A stretch of 64,000 nucleotides of DNA from the NCBI GenBank assembly GCA_015680685.1, contig MNCI01037629.1, positions 5,428-69,427 on the forward strand, written 5' to 3'. Below are positions 53,957-64,000 of this stretch, piece after piece (within the stretch, counting starts at the first letter, position 1; the number at the start of each line of letters is the position of its first letter). The position numbers were made by a program, and so were the translations under genes. Origin of the DNA: Gnetum montanum (lineage: Eukaryota > Streptophyta > Gnetopsida > Gnetales > Gnetaceae). The notes beneath the pieces were generated by a model. The model was not told the DNA's origin and did no database searches. It was given only the letters and a program-made list of their open reading frames with translations.

Positions 53957-54529
53957 ATCTTTGAAAAGTGCTTGTCAAACACCAAAGCATTGGATATCCA
54001 CATCGACAAGCACTTTGGGGTTTGATCATTGGCACTCTTCCTGAAATCGTTGGTGCTCTTCGTTTTTGTTTGGTGCTACTGTGCCGTTGAGCGCTCCTGC
54101 ATTCCACATCTCGTGGTGCCGCCATTGCTTGCCACTAGTCCTGTCTCCCATAGTCACGATTTTTGGCATTTTTTTAGGGCTTTGCTTAGTCGTTTCTCTT
54201 TCTGCCATGCTGTTCTAGGCCTTTGTGTTCTAGGGTTTGCACCGGTGGGAGCGGGCTACACTGCCTCTCTCCTCGATTGTTGCAATGGCAGCTCCTTGTG
54301 GGTTTTTTGTTGCGACATTGTGATCCAGTGGCAGTTTGGAGCTGTTGCTGGGCATCTCTGATTTTCTATTGTGAAGTGGCAGTGTGGGGCTTTGCGATGT
54401 TGCATTGGTAGTGCGAAGTGTCCTTGTTGCAGTGGGCTTTCATAGCGGCTGGGGTTTCCTTTGTGGTTGTAGCTGTGGTGCTATTGTTCTAGCCATTGCG
54501 GTGTTTGCATCGTGGGTTGGTGTGTCGTA

Positions 54530-55611
54530 ATGGCAAATTCATTTGGTTCTACTCTCCCTCAAGGAAGTTCCTCTAGCTCCCCTCAAATTGATTTTCTTTT
54601 ACCTAATGATATTTTTGAAGCAGTTTCCAAAGATTTTGCAACACGTTTTATTTTTTTCCAAATTCTGGGGTTTTTACCGAGGTCTTCAAGTATTAACACT
54701 CATGTCCAAAACCTTCTTCAGCCCTAGGGCACTCAAGTTTCTCATGCCTGATACTATGCCCGAAACTTCATTTTGGCAGAGCTATCAAATGCCTCTCAGG
54801 TCAAGAAGGCTCTATCTTTAAAAATTTTTCCAACACGAAATGCAACCCTAATAGCTTGTGCTTAGAGGTTTGATTTTAATGTCAATGACCTAGCCTTTAA
54901 CATAATTTCTTTTTATGTGGAATTGCCCAATCTTCCACTTATTTTTTCATCCACTGAGAGGGACATTGTGAGCACCCTAGGTTCTATTATTTCCAATCAC
55001 TATATAGTGATTAATGGAACTCCAATTTCTCGCTATTGTATTGAACTTGACATAGTTCTTCGAAAGACCTCTTTAACCCTCACTGCTGGTGGTAAACTCT
55101 TCACCCAAAAAGTAGACTATTTTTATCTTCCAAACTCATTTAGTTGCTGTCATAGGACCGAGCATCATATATTGGCGTGTTCCTTCCTAGCCAGGAAGAA
55201 ACAGCCCATAGCATCTTAGCAAACTCGTTCCCTAGTCATACCATTGCACCCACCCTCAGAATCCTTCAAGTTTGGATCTCCTTCCCGAATAGCTCCACAA
55301 TCCTCCTCCAGTCTAGCCCCTCCAAGCTATAAAAACCACAGTTAGCTACTCACACCTTTGCCCAAGTCATCCCCTCGAAGGCAATCACGAACTCCGTTTT
55401 AGTTGAGGAGTTTGTGGTGGGCAGTGGTAGGAAACGAGTTAAGGCTTCCCTTCGTTCTTCTTCATCCTCCTCCTCTCCATTGAACACTTCTATGGTCCTT
55501 GTCTCTACCAACAACTCCTTTACCCTGCTGTCAAGAACAATGGAAGTTGATTCTTTGACTTCCAAACCTTCCGTTAACCTCTCAATCGAAATACCCCTCG
55601 CTTCCCCATGA
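54530..55611 (+). pseudogene. LINE ORF1 (RNA-binding protein), decayed
   Basis: From MANSFGSTLPQG at 54530. The middle part (54917-55219) has the plant L1 ORF1 pattern: a DUF4283-like fold ending YCIELDIVLRKTSL...KVDYFYLPN, then a zinc-knuckle-like CCHRTEHHILAC. A frameshift lies between 55220 and 55414, and the last part (55414-55611) is Ser/Thr-rich. The stop TGA at 55609-55611 overlaps the ATG of ORF2. Likely role: chaperoning LINE RNA. Confidence 0.65.
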
Positions 55612-58600
55612 ACCTTCTTTCATGGAACGTTCGAGGCCTTACTAGTAGGCTTCGATGGAAGCAAGCCGGCAACTTTATTTTGAATCTTAATATAGCCTTT
55701 GATTTCGTTCTCCTTTAAGAAATTAAGGTCTTAGCTGATCTTTTATTCTTTTCTGCCCATTGGTTTCTTCCTCACTCCTCAATTCTAGTAATGTCCCATG
55801 TAGATGGGAAAGGAGTTGCTGCCATCCTCCTCTTGCCCTACTAGAAAAATAAGATCCTTCAAAGTGGTTCTGATTATGGGCATAGAGTTTCCAAGTCCAC
55901 CTTCTCCTCCTTGCACAACCCTTTTGGAATTTGCTTGATATATGCCCCAAATGACTCCACAGAATAGGCTCTCCTTTGAAAAGAACTTGCAACTTCTCTT
56001 CCCCAGGTGCCTTGGATATTCGAAGGCGATTTTAATATGGTCGAATTTCCTAAAGATAAGCTCGAAGGGGTGTTTTTTCAACTACCCAATTTCGATATCA
56101 GACCTAGTCCGCCTTCAAGAAAAGGATTTACCTTTCTGACAAGGTGGATGCCTCTGCGGGTGTTCCCCTCCAAAAATTTACTTGGATTAATCTCCATCTA
56201 GGGCAAGCTCGCATTTATAGTAGGTTGAATAGGTTCTATTTCTTCACCCTTTCTTTCTAGCAAGCATTCTCCGCTACTACGGTTCTTCCCCATGTTACCC
56301 TATCAGACCATCTTCCTATCTCTATATCTATCCAGATTCACAGTAGCCCTAACAGACAAAAATTCTATCTTTTCTGCCTACACAACAACTATTTTTCTTT
56401 CCCTTATGCCAAACTTCTTCTATCCAACCTTTGGAATGCTAAACCTAGACCCCTAAATCAAGTGGGTTGGATTCACTTGTGGTATTGCGCTTCATGTCAA
56501 GTGCAAAACTTTGCTTGTTCGTATCGTAAGGTTGTGGCTACTCAGGCCAAACAAGAATACAACAACATTCACCTCACTATTGAACACCTGACTAATAGAC
56601 TAGCTCAAGATCCTTTCAACACTCTAGTTCACGAGGAGCTTGCTAGAGCTTGATTAGCCTTTCAACATTGGGACATGTACCGAGCATAAGGTGCCCTAAC
56701 TAAAAGTTGACTCACTTGGTTAAATATTCAAGATGAACACTGTAAGGAATTTTTAAGTATCTCAATATAGCTCCCCCTTCACATTCTATAGACAAAATCT
56801 CTAGTAATGGTACCACCATTACTAACCCCAACAATATCCTCTCCTTTCTTAAGCACCACTATGAAACCCTTTTTGCAACTACCCCAATGGACATCTCTTC
56901 ATTTGAGGCTACCACCCACAATTATCTTCATCTGATCAATTCCACTACGCTGCAAAGCCTTGACGTTGATATCACTTTGGTGGAGCTGTAAGTGACCTAT
57001 TCTAAGTTAAGTTGTGGGAAGGCTCCTAGTTATGATGGTTTCCCTGTGGAATTTTTTCAAACTCATTAGGATTTGGTGGGAAATGATCTTCTATAGGTCA
57101 TTAATGAGGCTATCTTAACTGGTTCCCTCAGGCCCAATCTAAATCAAGGGGTTATTTGTCTCCTCCCTAAGTCCGGGGATCTTATCAATATCTCCAACTG
57201 GTTTTCCATAACTCTTCTCAATGTGGTGTATAAAATTTGGGTCAAGTGCTTAGCCTTACGACCGAAACAAATTCTTGGCCAAATCACATCTCCCCAACAA
57301 ATAGGATTTGTTCCTAGTCTATATATTTTAGACAATGTGGTTGCGGCGTGGGAAGGTCTCAAGTGGGCAAAGGATGATGGGCAAGATATTCTCCTAGTGA
57401 AACTTGATTACGCCAAGGCTTATGACAACATAAAGTGGGACTTTATCTTGCAGACCATGACCAAACTTGGTTTTGGCCCTAAGTTCCTACATATGGTGAA
57501 ATGTTTATTCTTAGATGCTAGCACAAGCCACTACCTTTGAGATTACCTCTCCCTTTCCTATACATAGGTCAGTGAGGCAAGGTTGTCCTCTCGCCCCCAA
57601 TCTCTTTATCATCGTAGCTGACTTTCTTTGTCATCAGATAAACTAAGAAATTCAAATAAAAGTTCTCACTAGAGTCTGCCTTTCTTCCTCTCACCAACAG
57701 GTTCTCAATATGCACTTCGCCGATGACTCCTTTTTTCTTGTTCAAAACACAGCCGCCAATTTGCACCGCCTCTTATCAAGGGTGGAACAATATTGCACAC
57801 TCTCAGGCTCCACTATAAATTGGAATAAATCCTCTGTTTATAGCTTTACTAGCAATTACAAACATGTGACCAACTATACTTGGAAGCGGCTTTAGGATCA
57901 AGGCATCATTAAGATTTTGGGAATCCCTTTCCATTTTAGAGGTTCAACCTCTATGTTTTGGGAGCAAGTTATTTATTGGATTCAAAAGAAACTTGCCAAA
58001 TGGAAGACTAAACCCCTCACACTCACATGTAAATACCTTGTATGTAAGTCCATATGTGCGTCAACCCATGTGTATTACTCTTCCTGTTGGACCCCCTCCC
58101 AAGCTACCTACCAGAAGCTTAAACAATTATTTCGTGACTTCATGTGGTCCTCCAAAGATTCTTAGAAAGGATTCCATTGAGTTGCTTAGAATATTGTCAC
58201 TCTCCCCAAGAATAATGGTAGCTTAGGTCTTTTGAATTCCTATAAGCAAGGAATTACCTTAGTTGCTAAGTGGTTGATACAGCATTTAGACGCCTCAACT
58301 ATTATGAAGACCCTCCTCCAAGTACGGCTTCATCAAGCATTTCCTAAAAACAAGCCCTTCTGGAAAGGTATCCATTTTGTCAACTGGATCCTTTCCCCCC
58401 TCACTATCATTCTTCCTAGATCTCATGTTTTCAAAAGCATTTAGAGGGCCTGGCAAATTCTACACAGTTACATTGACTAGACTCACATAAATATCAATCT
58501 TGTTTTCCTATCCAAATTGTGTCCATGGTGGTTACCTTTGTCACCTGCTCCCCTTGCCATCACAAATGCTAAGGTTGCTACATCTTGGTACAGGAAGGGG

Positions 58601-59440
58601 GTTATTTCTTTGAATTGTCTTAGGCTAGTTGGTCATTGGATTTCAAGGGTCGAGTTTAATAATTTGTATGGGGAGTCGGAAGCAATGAGCCATTGCCTTG
58701 TCAAGATTTACTCCTTTCTCCAAGGTCATTGGCAACTAGATGTCACGATGCAAAGCCTTTTTCATGGCCTTCAATGGATTAATGGGGTCAAACTCCTACC
58801 TTACCGACCATCGGTCCCCTTTCACCATATGCAAGACCCATCTAAGGTCATTCAATGTTGTAATAAGTCTTGACACAAACAAGAGTCAGAAAATTTCTGG
58901 ATCCCCCTCTTCCAACGTATTTGGAAACTATCGACCCTCCCCAAAATTAAACAATTCCTCTGGTGTCTCCTCCACAATGGGCTACCAATTAGTAAATGTT
59001 TAGAATATCTAGGGATTCCCAATCCCAATTGCCCTCTCTGTGGTGTACAAGATGACTTTGTGCACGTGTTTTGGCATTGTTCCTTTGCTCAGCATGCGTG
59101 GGAGTGGGCTTCCAAAGTTTTTCCATCACGAAAGCTATCTCAAGATGCAGCTATATTCGACCTTTCGACTATTACTTCCCCTAATTTAAATTTTCTATGG
59201 AAAGTTATTAGGCCTATTATTTTATATTATATTTGGAAGTGCAAATGTAATGTTATTTTTCAAAGGACAGATTATTCTAACAAATGTCTACTTACCAGGA
59301 TGGAGAAGTTGCAGATCTTTTGCCTCATTCATTTCCAACTCACATCTCAAGTATCCAAGTTCAATATGGATAGTCATCAATTAGTTCATCTCCTGCAACC
59401 TTGGGAAAGACCTGTGCATTCTAACATCACTCATCATTAG
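55608..59440 (+). pseudogene. LINE ORF2: endonuclease and reverse transcriptase, decayed
   Basis: Starts MNLLSWNVRGL (typical first strand of the apurinic endonuclease-like domain), then WIFEGDFNM and TWINLHLGQARIYSRL-like stretches. RT lies at about 57120-57900: QQIGFVPSLYILDNV, LLVKLDYAKAYD, QGCPLAPNLFI and the catalytic FADDS near 57716. Then LGIPFHFRG and KLAKWKTK, a C-terminal CPLCGVQDDFVHVFWHC zinc motif (about 59028-59080) and the end at 59440. Several frameshifts and TAG codons inactivate it. Confidence 0.85.
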
Positions 59441-59778
59441 TAATCTCTACAACGAAGCTTCCCTTCTTTCAGTTGTGTGGGGCCACCTTTTGGAACTTTC
59501 TCTATTCTTTACTAAGAGCTCTCCACCTCATCTATATTCATGCCATTCTCTCGTGTAACGAGTCAATTAGAGTCGACATTGGTAGTGCCCCAAATCAGGT
59601 TCCTCCCTAAATACTTGTTTATTAATGAGGTTGTTCCTGAGTCTCATTCACACTTATCTTAGTTCCCCCTTCCCCTTAACCCTATGACTTAATGTGGTTA
59701 CTATAATTGTTACTCTTCTAATATTAATATTAATAAAACTTCTTTTTGAGGTCCAATACCCCACCCCACCCCCCACCT

Positions 59779-59792
59779 CTTGTACAAGGCCA
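59779..59792. repeat. Right target-site duplication of the LINE
   Basis: Exact copy of CTTGTACAAGGCCA at 53943-53956. Confidence 0.85.
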
Positions 59793-61319
59793 TACTAATC
59801 TTCTATTCCAATCTTATTTTTCATATTGGTGTACAGTTAACATGATGTATATGTTAGATAGGAAAGTCCTACATGACTTAACCCCACATTCAAATAGGAT
59901 CTTGCACTAATTATTCACTCAATATATATAAAAAAAGCTTAAAAATGTTCCTTACAATTTTGCTTGGCAATTTGTTAGTTAGGATTTATCAATGTCTTCC
60001 TCTTAAAAGGCTTAATATAGATATACACAATAATTACACATATGGTAATTAAAAAACCTACCTTTTTGATATACATCTTACTATGTTAGAACCCCAACAT
60101 AATTATGTTATAGGTACACCCCAACATATGTAGTCCAATTAAAACTTTATAACTTAGAAATACCCACTAGAATCAAACCCATGACTTTCAAATCAAGAGT
60201 CTTACTACTAGACTAACATCCCATTACTATTTTTAATTGTGCAAATCTTATGGCTCAAATTAGTACTCCAAAAACAATAATTAAAACCTGCAATCCTATA
60301 TATTTTTAAACAAAAACCTTACCTTTGCAATTTAAAATTCAATTCTTATGCTATGACATTCATGTACAAAATGATAATTTGCAACTTGAAAATAGCATTA
60401 CCCTGTACAAATCCACCTTTTCCATAAACCACTCTCTAGTTTCCATGATTATATCATATGATATCCTATGAAAAAAATTTGACAAAGTAGCGACTACATT
60501 TCATTTTTCAAATGAACTTTCCAAATTAATTGGTGATGCCTATCGACCATTACCTTGCGTCAAGTACCAAACGCATTGTAATTATTTGGTTTAAATAATA
60601 TAACAATCTGGTATCTTCATGGGAAAAAGATTGCAAATTTGACAATTAATCGTATTCCTCTAATTTAACTTGAGCCAATTTTAATAACCCAACATTGTTG
60701 AGCAGTAAAATTCAACACACATCTTGCTCTGCTTCATCCTAAACATAATCAATGCCTTTCATTGAGACTTGCGCATACAAGGAAATATTACCCTGAAATA
60801 TCCTGGTTCTTAAAGGTACGAAGATCTTACGGTCCTCGAGAGCCCAAAAATCTCTTGGATGTTAAACTCGCTGCTTATATTCCTCCATGTCATTAACGAT
60901 ATTATGATCACGAAAGCAAAGAAATGACTCTGGCTTAAATTAACCATGTGAAATTCGAAAACATGGTTAGCTCTTACATGACAGGTATGCAATCAATTCA
61001 TCAAAAATACTGTTTAATTATGCTCCATTTTAGAATTCTAATGAAGGGGAAAACGAAATTTAATAATGTGCATAATCTGTTAAAAAAATCATAACATTAT
61101 TATACAGAAAATTGGAGATATATTTCAAGTAACCTTGTCAAAACAATATGATACATGCAAAGAAAGCTGGAAAAGCAATATCAGCAGCTTTACCGCACTC
61201 TTTGAATTTCTATGTACAAATCATACCAAAAAAATGAATATCTGTCAGAATATTTTAAAAAGACATTAAATTTCAAATAAAACATAATCAGGGAGATACA
61301 AAAAATAGTAACAGAGCCA
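59793..61319. other. Intergenic, 3' flank of the RMI1-like gene
   Basis: AT-rich; holds one SINE-like copy (60112-60228). The part close to 61319 should contain the RMI1-like 3' UTR. No further gene recognised. Confidence 0.4.
60112..60228 (-). mobile_element. tRNA-derived SINE-like copy 4
   Basis: On the minus strand: TTAGTCTAGTAGTAAGACTC, then ATGGGTTTGATTCTAGTGGG, AAGTTATAAAGTTTTAATTG and TTGGGGTGTACC. Same layout as copies 1-3. Confidence 0.65.
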
Positions 61320-63443
61320 TCAAGATTCCAAATATCTTTCAGCTAATCTATTTACTCTCTCAAGTAAATTACGAACGTCGTTCGTCTGACAGCCTTCATT
61401 CATTTCCAAAACATTAGGAACTGGTAACTGATCATTGATTTCCACTAACATTGTTCCCTGCTCACAATTATACCATGACTGGTAAACTTGATCAAAATGC
61501 ACATTTTTAAGCCTCAAGTAATCACAATTAATGAATTGTATGATTACCAAATCTCATTATGACAATGACATCATATTAACAGTATACATCAAATTAAATC
61601 ATTAGCTGCTTTATTCAAATACCAAAATGGAATGCATGACAACCATACGCCTGTCAAATTGCTTTCACCACCACCATCCTAGTATTATCCCAAGTAGGTG
61701 AGCTTTTCGAGCTTTCTTTGGCATTAGCTTCTACTAATTTTCCAATGTTTGTATATCTAACGTTTTCTGGTCTTCCTACATGTTGCTTTGCTTCTACTTA
61801 ATCACATTTTGTTGTTCAGTCCAAGCTTCCTGAAATGCACGAATTATCAATTCTACCTCACATACTAGCACCAATGTCCATGTCTAACATTTTCATCTCG
61901 CCCATATTAACATGTTCATGTTCTTGCATGCGTATTGCCCCACATAATGCACCTTTCAAAATTGTAAGCCATATTGCTTTCTCCTGAAAATTTTCCTTCA
62001 ATGTATTTAAAATTCAACTATTAAAGAAAACACCACTGGCTTGCCTTTATTTTGTTTGTCCTACTTCAATCCTGTTTGTAACATCATTATGACTCTTTCA
62101 ATCCATTGTTAGATTGAATCCCACCCAAGTAGATTTCCCGTTCACACTTCTATTTTTCGCTAACGTTGAGCTCCATGTATGCAGCTTTGCTTCATTAATA
62201 ATCAACCCTTTTGATTCCGAAGGCCCCCTCCAGATAGCATATAAAATGGAATGTCATCATATGCAAGAAGCAGATTCCAAAGAATGTCAAGGAGAATGGT
62301 CTGTGCTAAAACAAACCAGTAACCAATCACTACCAGGATGGAACAAAACTGTTCAAATGACAAAGAACGCACTCTGAACTAAACATCAAATAAATAATCC
62401 ATGCCGTGAATACCAGTACGAGAGAGTGAGTTACAGATGTGTGCGTTGTAAGTGATAGTGAAATCCGACAAGCGGCTTGGAGAAAGTCTATCCACAGAGA
62501 TAGATAAAAATAAAAACAATGATACTTTACAAAGATAGAAAGAAAGTTGTTGCCCATTAACTAGATTCTCATTGTTGTATGATTCTCAGATGATTAATAA
62601 CACCAAAACAAATTTGTTTTTAGAGATTGTTGCGGCAGTAGCAATATTTGTTTCAAAGCAATAGCAAAACAGGCATCTAAATTAGCACCACCATTGCCTT
62701 CTATAGCATCATCAAGCTGAAACATCACAAGTTAAGGTAATACTTGTAAAAACCCTGCTTTTAAGATGTTTTATAACTGCACAGTTACATTGCATTTTTT
62801 AAGTCACAATTCCAAGCAGTTCATGATCCAGAGTATTTTGACAGAAAAACCATTAAACAACGGCACAACCCAATCCACTGACAGAAGTTATTAACAGGTG
62901 CTGGGTATTTTTAAATTAAAATCCTATTTTACTTGAAATCTTAAAATTTTTTAATTCTTATTTTTCTAAAGGCTAAATTTCAAAGTTTGTCTGATGATTT
63001 TATTTTTGTTTTACAAAATAGCTTCCTATGTGTATAGAACTCGAATACCTCAAAATTCTTCAGAAATTCCTGAAATCTCTTCAAATTCTCCTTAATTGCA
63101 GCTACACAATCTTTGTTATTGCTTGCTAACAAGGCAGTAACTTCTGTTGGAGTATGACCAATAATTTTTTGCACTACCTAAAATAACAAAATGAGGAATG
63201 ATAAATGTTCAAAAATGCAAAGAATGTCTCTCTTTGAAATAAATTGAAAAAAATGTTCATAAATGCAAAGAATGTCTCTCTTTGAAATAAATTAAAAATT
63301 AAAGATAGAAACTGTAACATAATAGAACACACCTTATGATCAATAAGAACCTCAGCAATAAGGCTTCCATCATCCACATACACAATGAGCTCATACGTAT
63401 CCCGCCCTTTAAACTGAAACTCTTTTACACCCGTTAAAATACC
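61320..63443 (-). CDS. RMI1: RMI1-like protein (RecQ-mediated genome instability 1), last three exons
   Basis: RMI1 is the OB-fold partner of RecQ helicase and topoisomerase 3-alpha, which dissolves double Holliday junctions. Exons (minus): 63443-63333 (GILTGVKEFQFKGRDTYEL...), 63177-63049 (VVQKIIGHTPTEVTALL...), 61457-61320 (GTMLVEINDQ..., stop TGA). All junctions are GT..AG at phase 0, giving 125 C-terminal residues. TGVK.FQFKGR.TYEL.VYVDDGSLI and GTMLVEIN...LEMN.GC match the C-terminal OB fold of plant RMI1 (family knowledge). The N-terminal DUF1767 and first OB-fold exons are not seen and should lie right of 64000. The 1.6-kb last intron carries an RTE fragment. Confidence 0.8.
61670..62110 (-). 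mobile_element. RTE-type LINE 3' fragment in the last intron of the RMI1-like gene
   Basis: On the minus strand a degenerate frame reads LCGAIRMQEHEHVN and GEMKMLDMDIGA, followed by GRIDN. This corresponds to the post-RT region of plant RTE LINEs (YGAE.W...........EMRMLRW..G, family pattern from memory). It ends with CTACTTGGGATAATACTAGG and GATGGTGGTGGTG, the usual RTE tail. Same strand as the host gene. Confidence 0.55.
63203..63297. repeat. Tandem duplication, 2 x about 48 bp, in an RMI1-like intron
   Basis: A unit with GCAAAGAATGTCTCTCTTTG occurs twice in direct repeat, nearly identical. Confidence 0.85.
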
Positions 63444-64000
63444 CTGAAAGTGAAAGCACACTACAAATGAAAATTAACCATGCAAAATCTACTCCAGTGG
63501 CTTCCAAATTTATGTCTATTTTTATTGTCCATGTGGAGACCCTACATATCAGTTGAACGGGATTTAGTTTCAGCCACTTCTTTTACATAACCTTGTATAT
63601 CTTAACGTAACCTGCTGGAATTGAACCTGTAAATATTCAAATTCATGGTTGCATGGAAGTAAATAATGAGAATGCAGGAGTGTTTATATGTAAAATGGAA
63701 TGTTCAAAAATTATTTGAAGGGAATAGTCAGAATAATAAAAATGTAACTTATAAAAGCTATTTTGGGAGTGATTATGAGGTCTTATTGCCTTACAATGAT
63801 GAGGCTTCCCATTTAAGTACAACACGTATCTGAGAACTTTCCACTATAAGTTTACCACGTAAATCAATATTTCCATTCTTATCTGGCATCACAAAATGCT
63901 ACTACTCCAGATTATATAGTAATACACAATGGTAAAATTATATGATAATCTATATCTGAGAACTTCCTGTTAACTATGCATAGAAGAAAAGCTAACGTCA
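63444..64000. other. Probable intron of the RMI1-like gene
   Basis: No exon could be assigned here; it should be intronic because the gene must continue to the right. Confidence 0.4.

Larger units (their letters stand above)
53957..59778 (+). mobile_element. L1-type LINE, full length, decayed
   Basis: 5.8-kb non-LTR retrotransposon bounded by 14-bp exact target duplications. Layout: 5' UTR (to 54529), ORF1, ORF2 with endonuclease, reverse transcriptase and a C-terminal zf-RVT-like zinc motif, and a short 3' UTR. There is no poly(A) tail at the 3' boundary; the end is TAATAAAACTTC followed by a C-rich stretch (CCCCACCCCACCCCCCACC). Domain order and size are those of plant L1 elements. It lies 126 bases right of element D in the same pre-existing DNA. 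Confidence 0.88.

Noticed and set aside
63612-63626. Possible 15-base microexon of the RMI1-like gene, between ACAG and GTTACG
   Set aside because: The frame would fit, but five residues cannot be matched to the family and no neighbouring exon is found, so it is not annotated.

Overview
The window is nuclear DNA of a seed plant. Evidence: spliced genes with short exons and GT..AG introns, plant-type families (a GPI-anchored nsLTP, a plant-like MCM3 with E2F sites, an RMI1 C-terminus), and abundant plant retroelements (Athila-type Ty3/gypsy, L1-type and RTE-type LINEs, tRNA-derived SINE-like copies). Low gene density and much decayed retroelement DNA fit a large genome such as a gymnosperm, but the species cannot be fixed from the sequence.

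Layout. 1-2723: 3' part of Athila-type element A (+), with its coiled-coil ORF2 tail and 3' LTR. It sits inside 2724-~6830, an older opposite-strand relative (element B: LTR, PBS, gag, protease, start of RT). 7451-9162 (-): three-exon GPI-anchored lipid-transfer protein gene. 9649-10899: nearly perfect 538-bp inverted repeat bordered by single N bases. 10901-23987: mostly AT-rich intergenic DNA with SINE-like copies, RTE fragments, a possible small membrane-protein gene (13558-13992, -) and a decayed WD40-like fragment (18668-19091, +). 23988-29195 (-): complete 17-exon MCM3 gene with two E2F sites upstream. 30490-40350 (+): element C, an Athila-type element with 5-bp TSDs. 40794-53830 (+): element D, a 13-kb relative with a long second ORF. 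53957-59778 (+): decayed full-length L1-type LINE with 14-bp TSDs. 61320-63443 (-): last three recognised exons of an RMI1-like gene that should continue beyond the right edge.

How things fit together. MCM3 (replicative helicase) and RMI1 (dissolution of recombination intermediates) both serve genome maintenance, but 32 kb of transposons separate them and nothing suggests co-regulation. Elements A to D belong to one broad lineage: LTRs ending TGATGAG..CTCATCA, a PBS matching the 3' end of plant tRNA-Asp, gag with a C-x2-C-x3-H-x3-C knuckle, and pol in the order protease, RT (FMDDF), RNase H, integrase (GPY/F). Element D also carries a coiled-coil ORF2 of about 883 codons. Upstream of ORF2 lie a TATA box with LTR-like GC-rich repeats and a possible intron whose 3' splice site touches the ORF2 ATG. 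A 13-bp PPT-like motif occurs three times per element (end of pol, before ORF2, true PPT). This possible separate expression cassette for ORF2 is the most interesting feature of the window. All element ORFs are broken, largely by TAG/TGA codons as expected from cytosine deamination.
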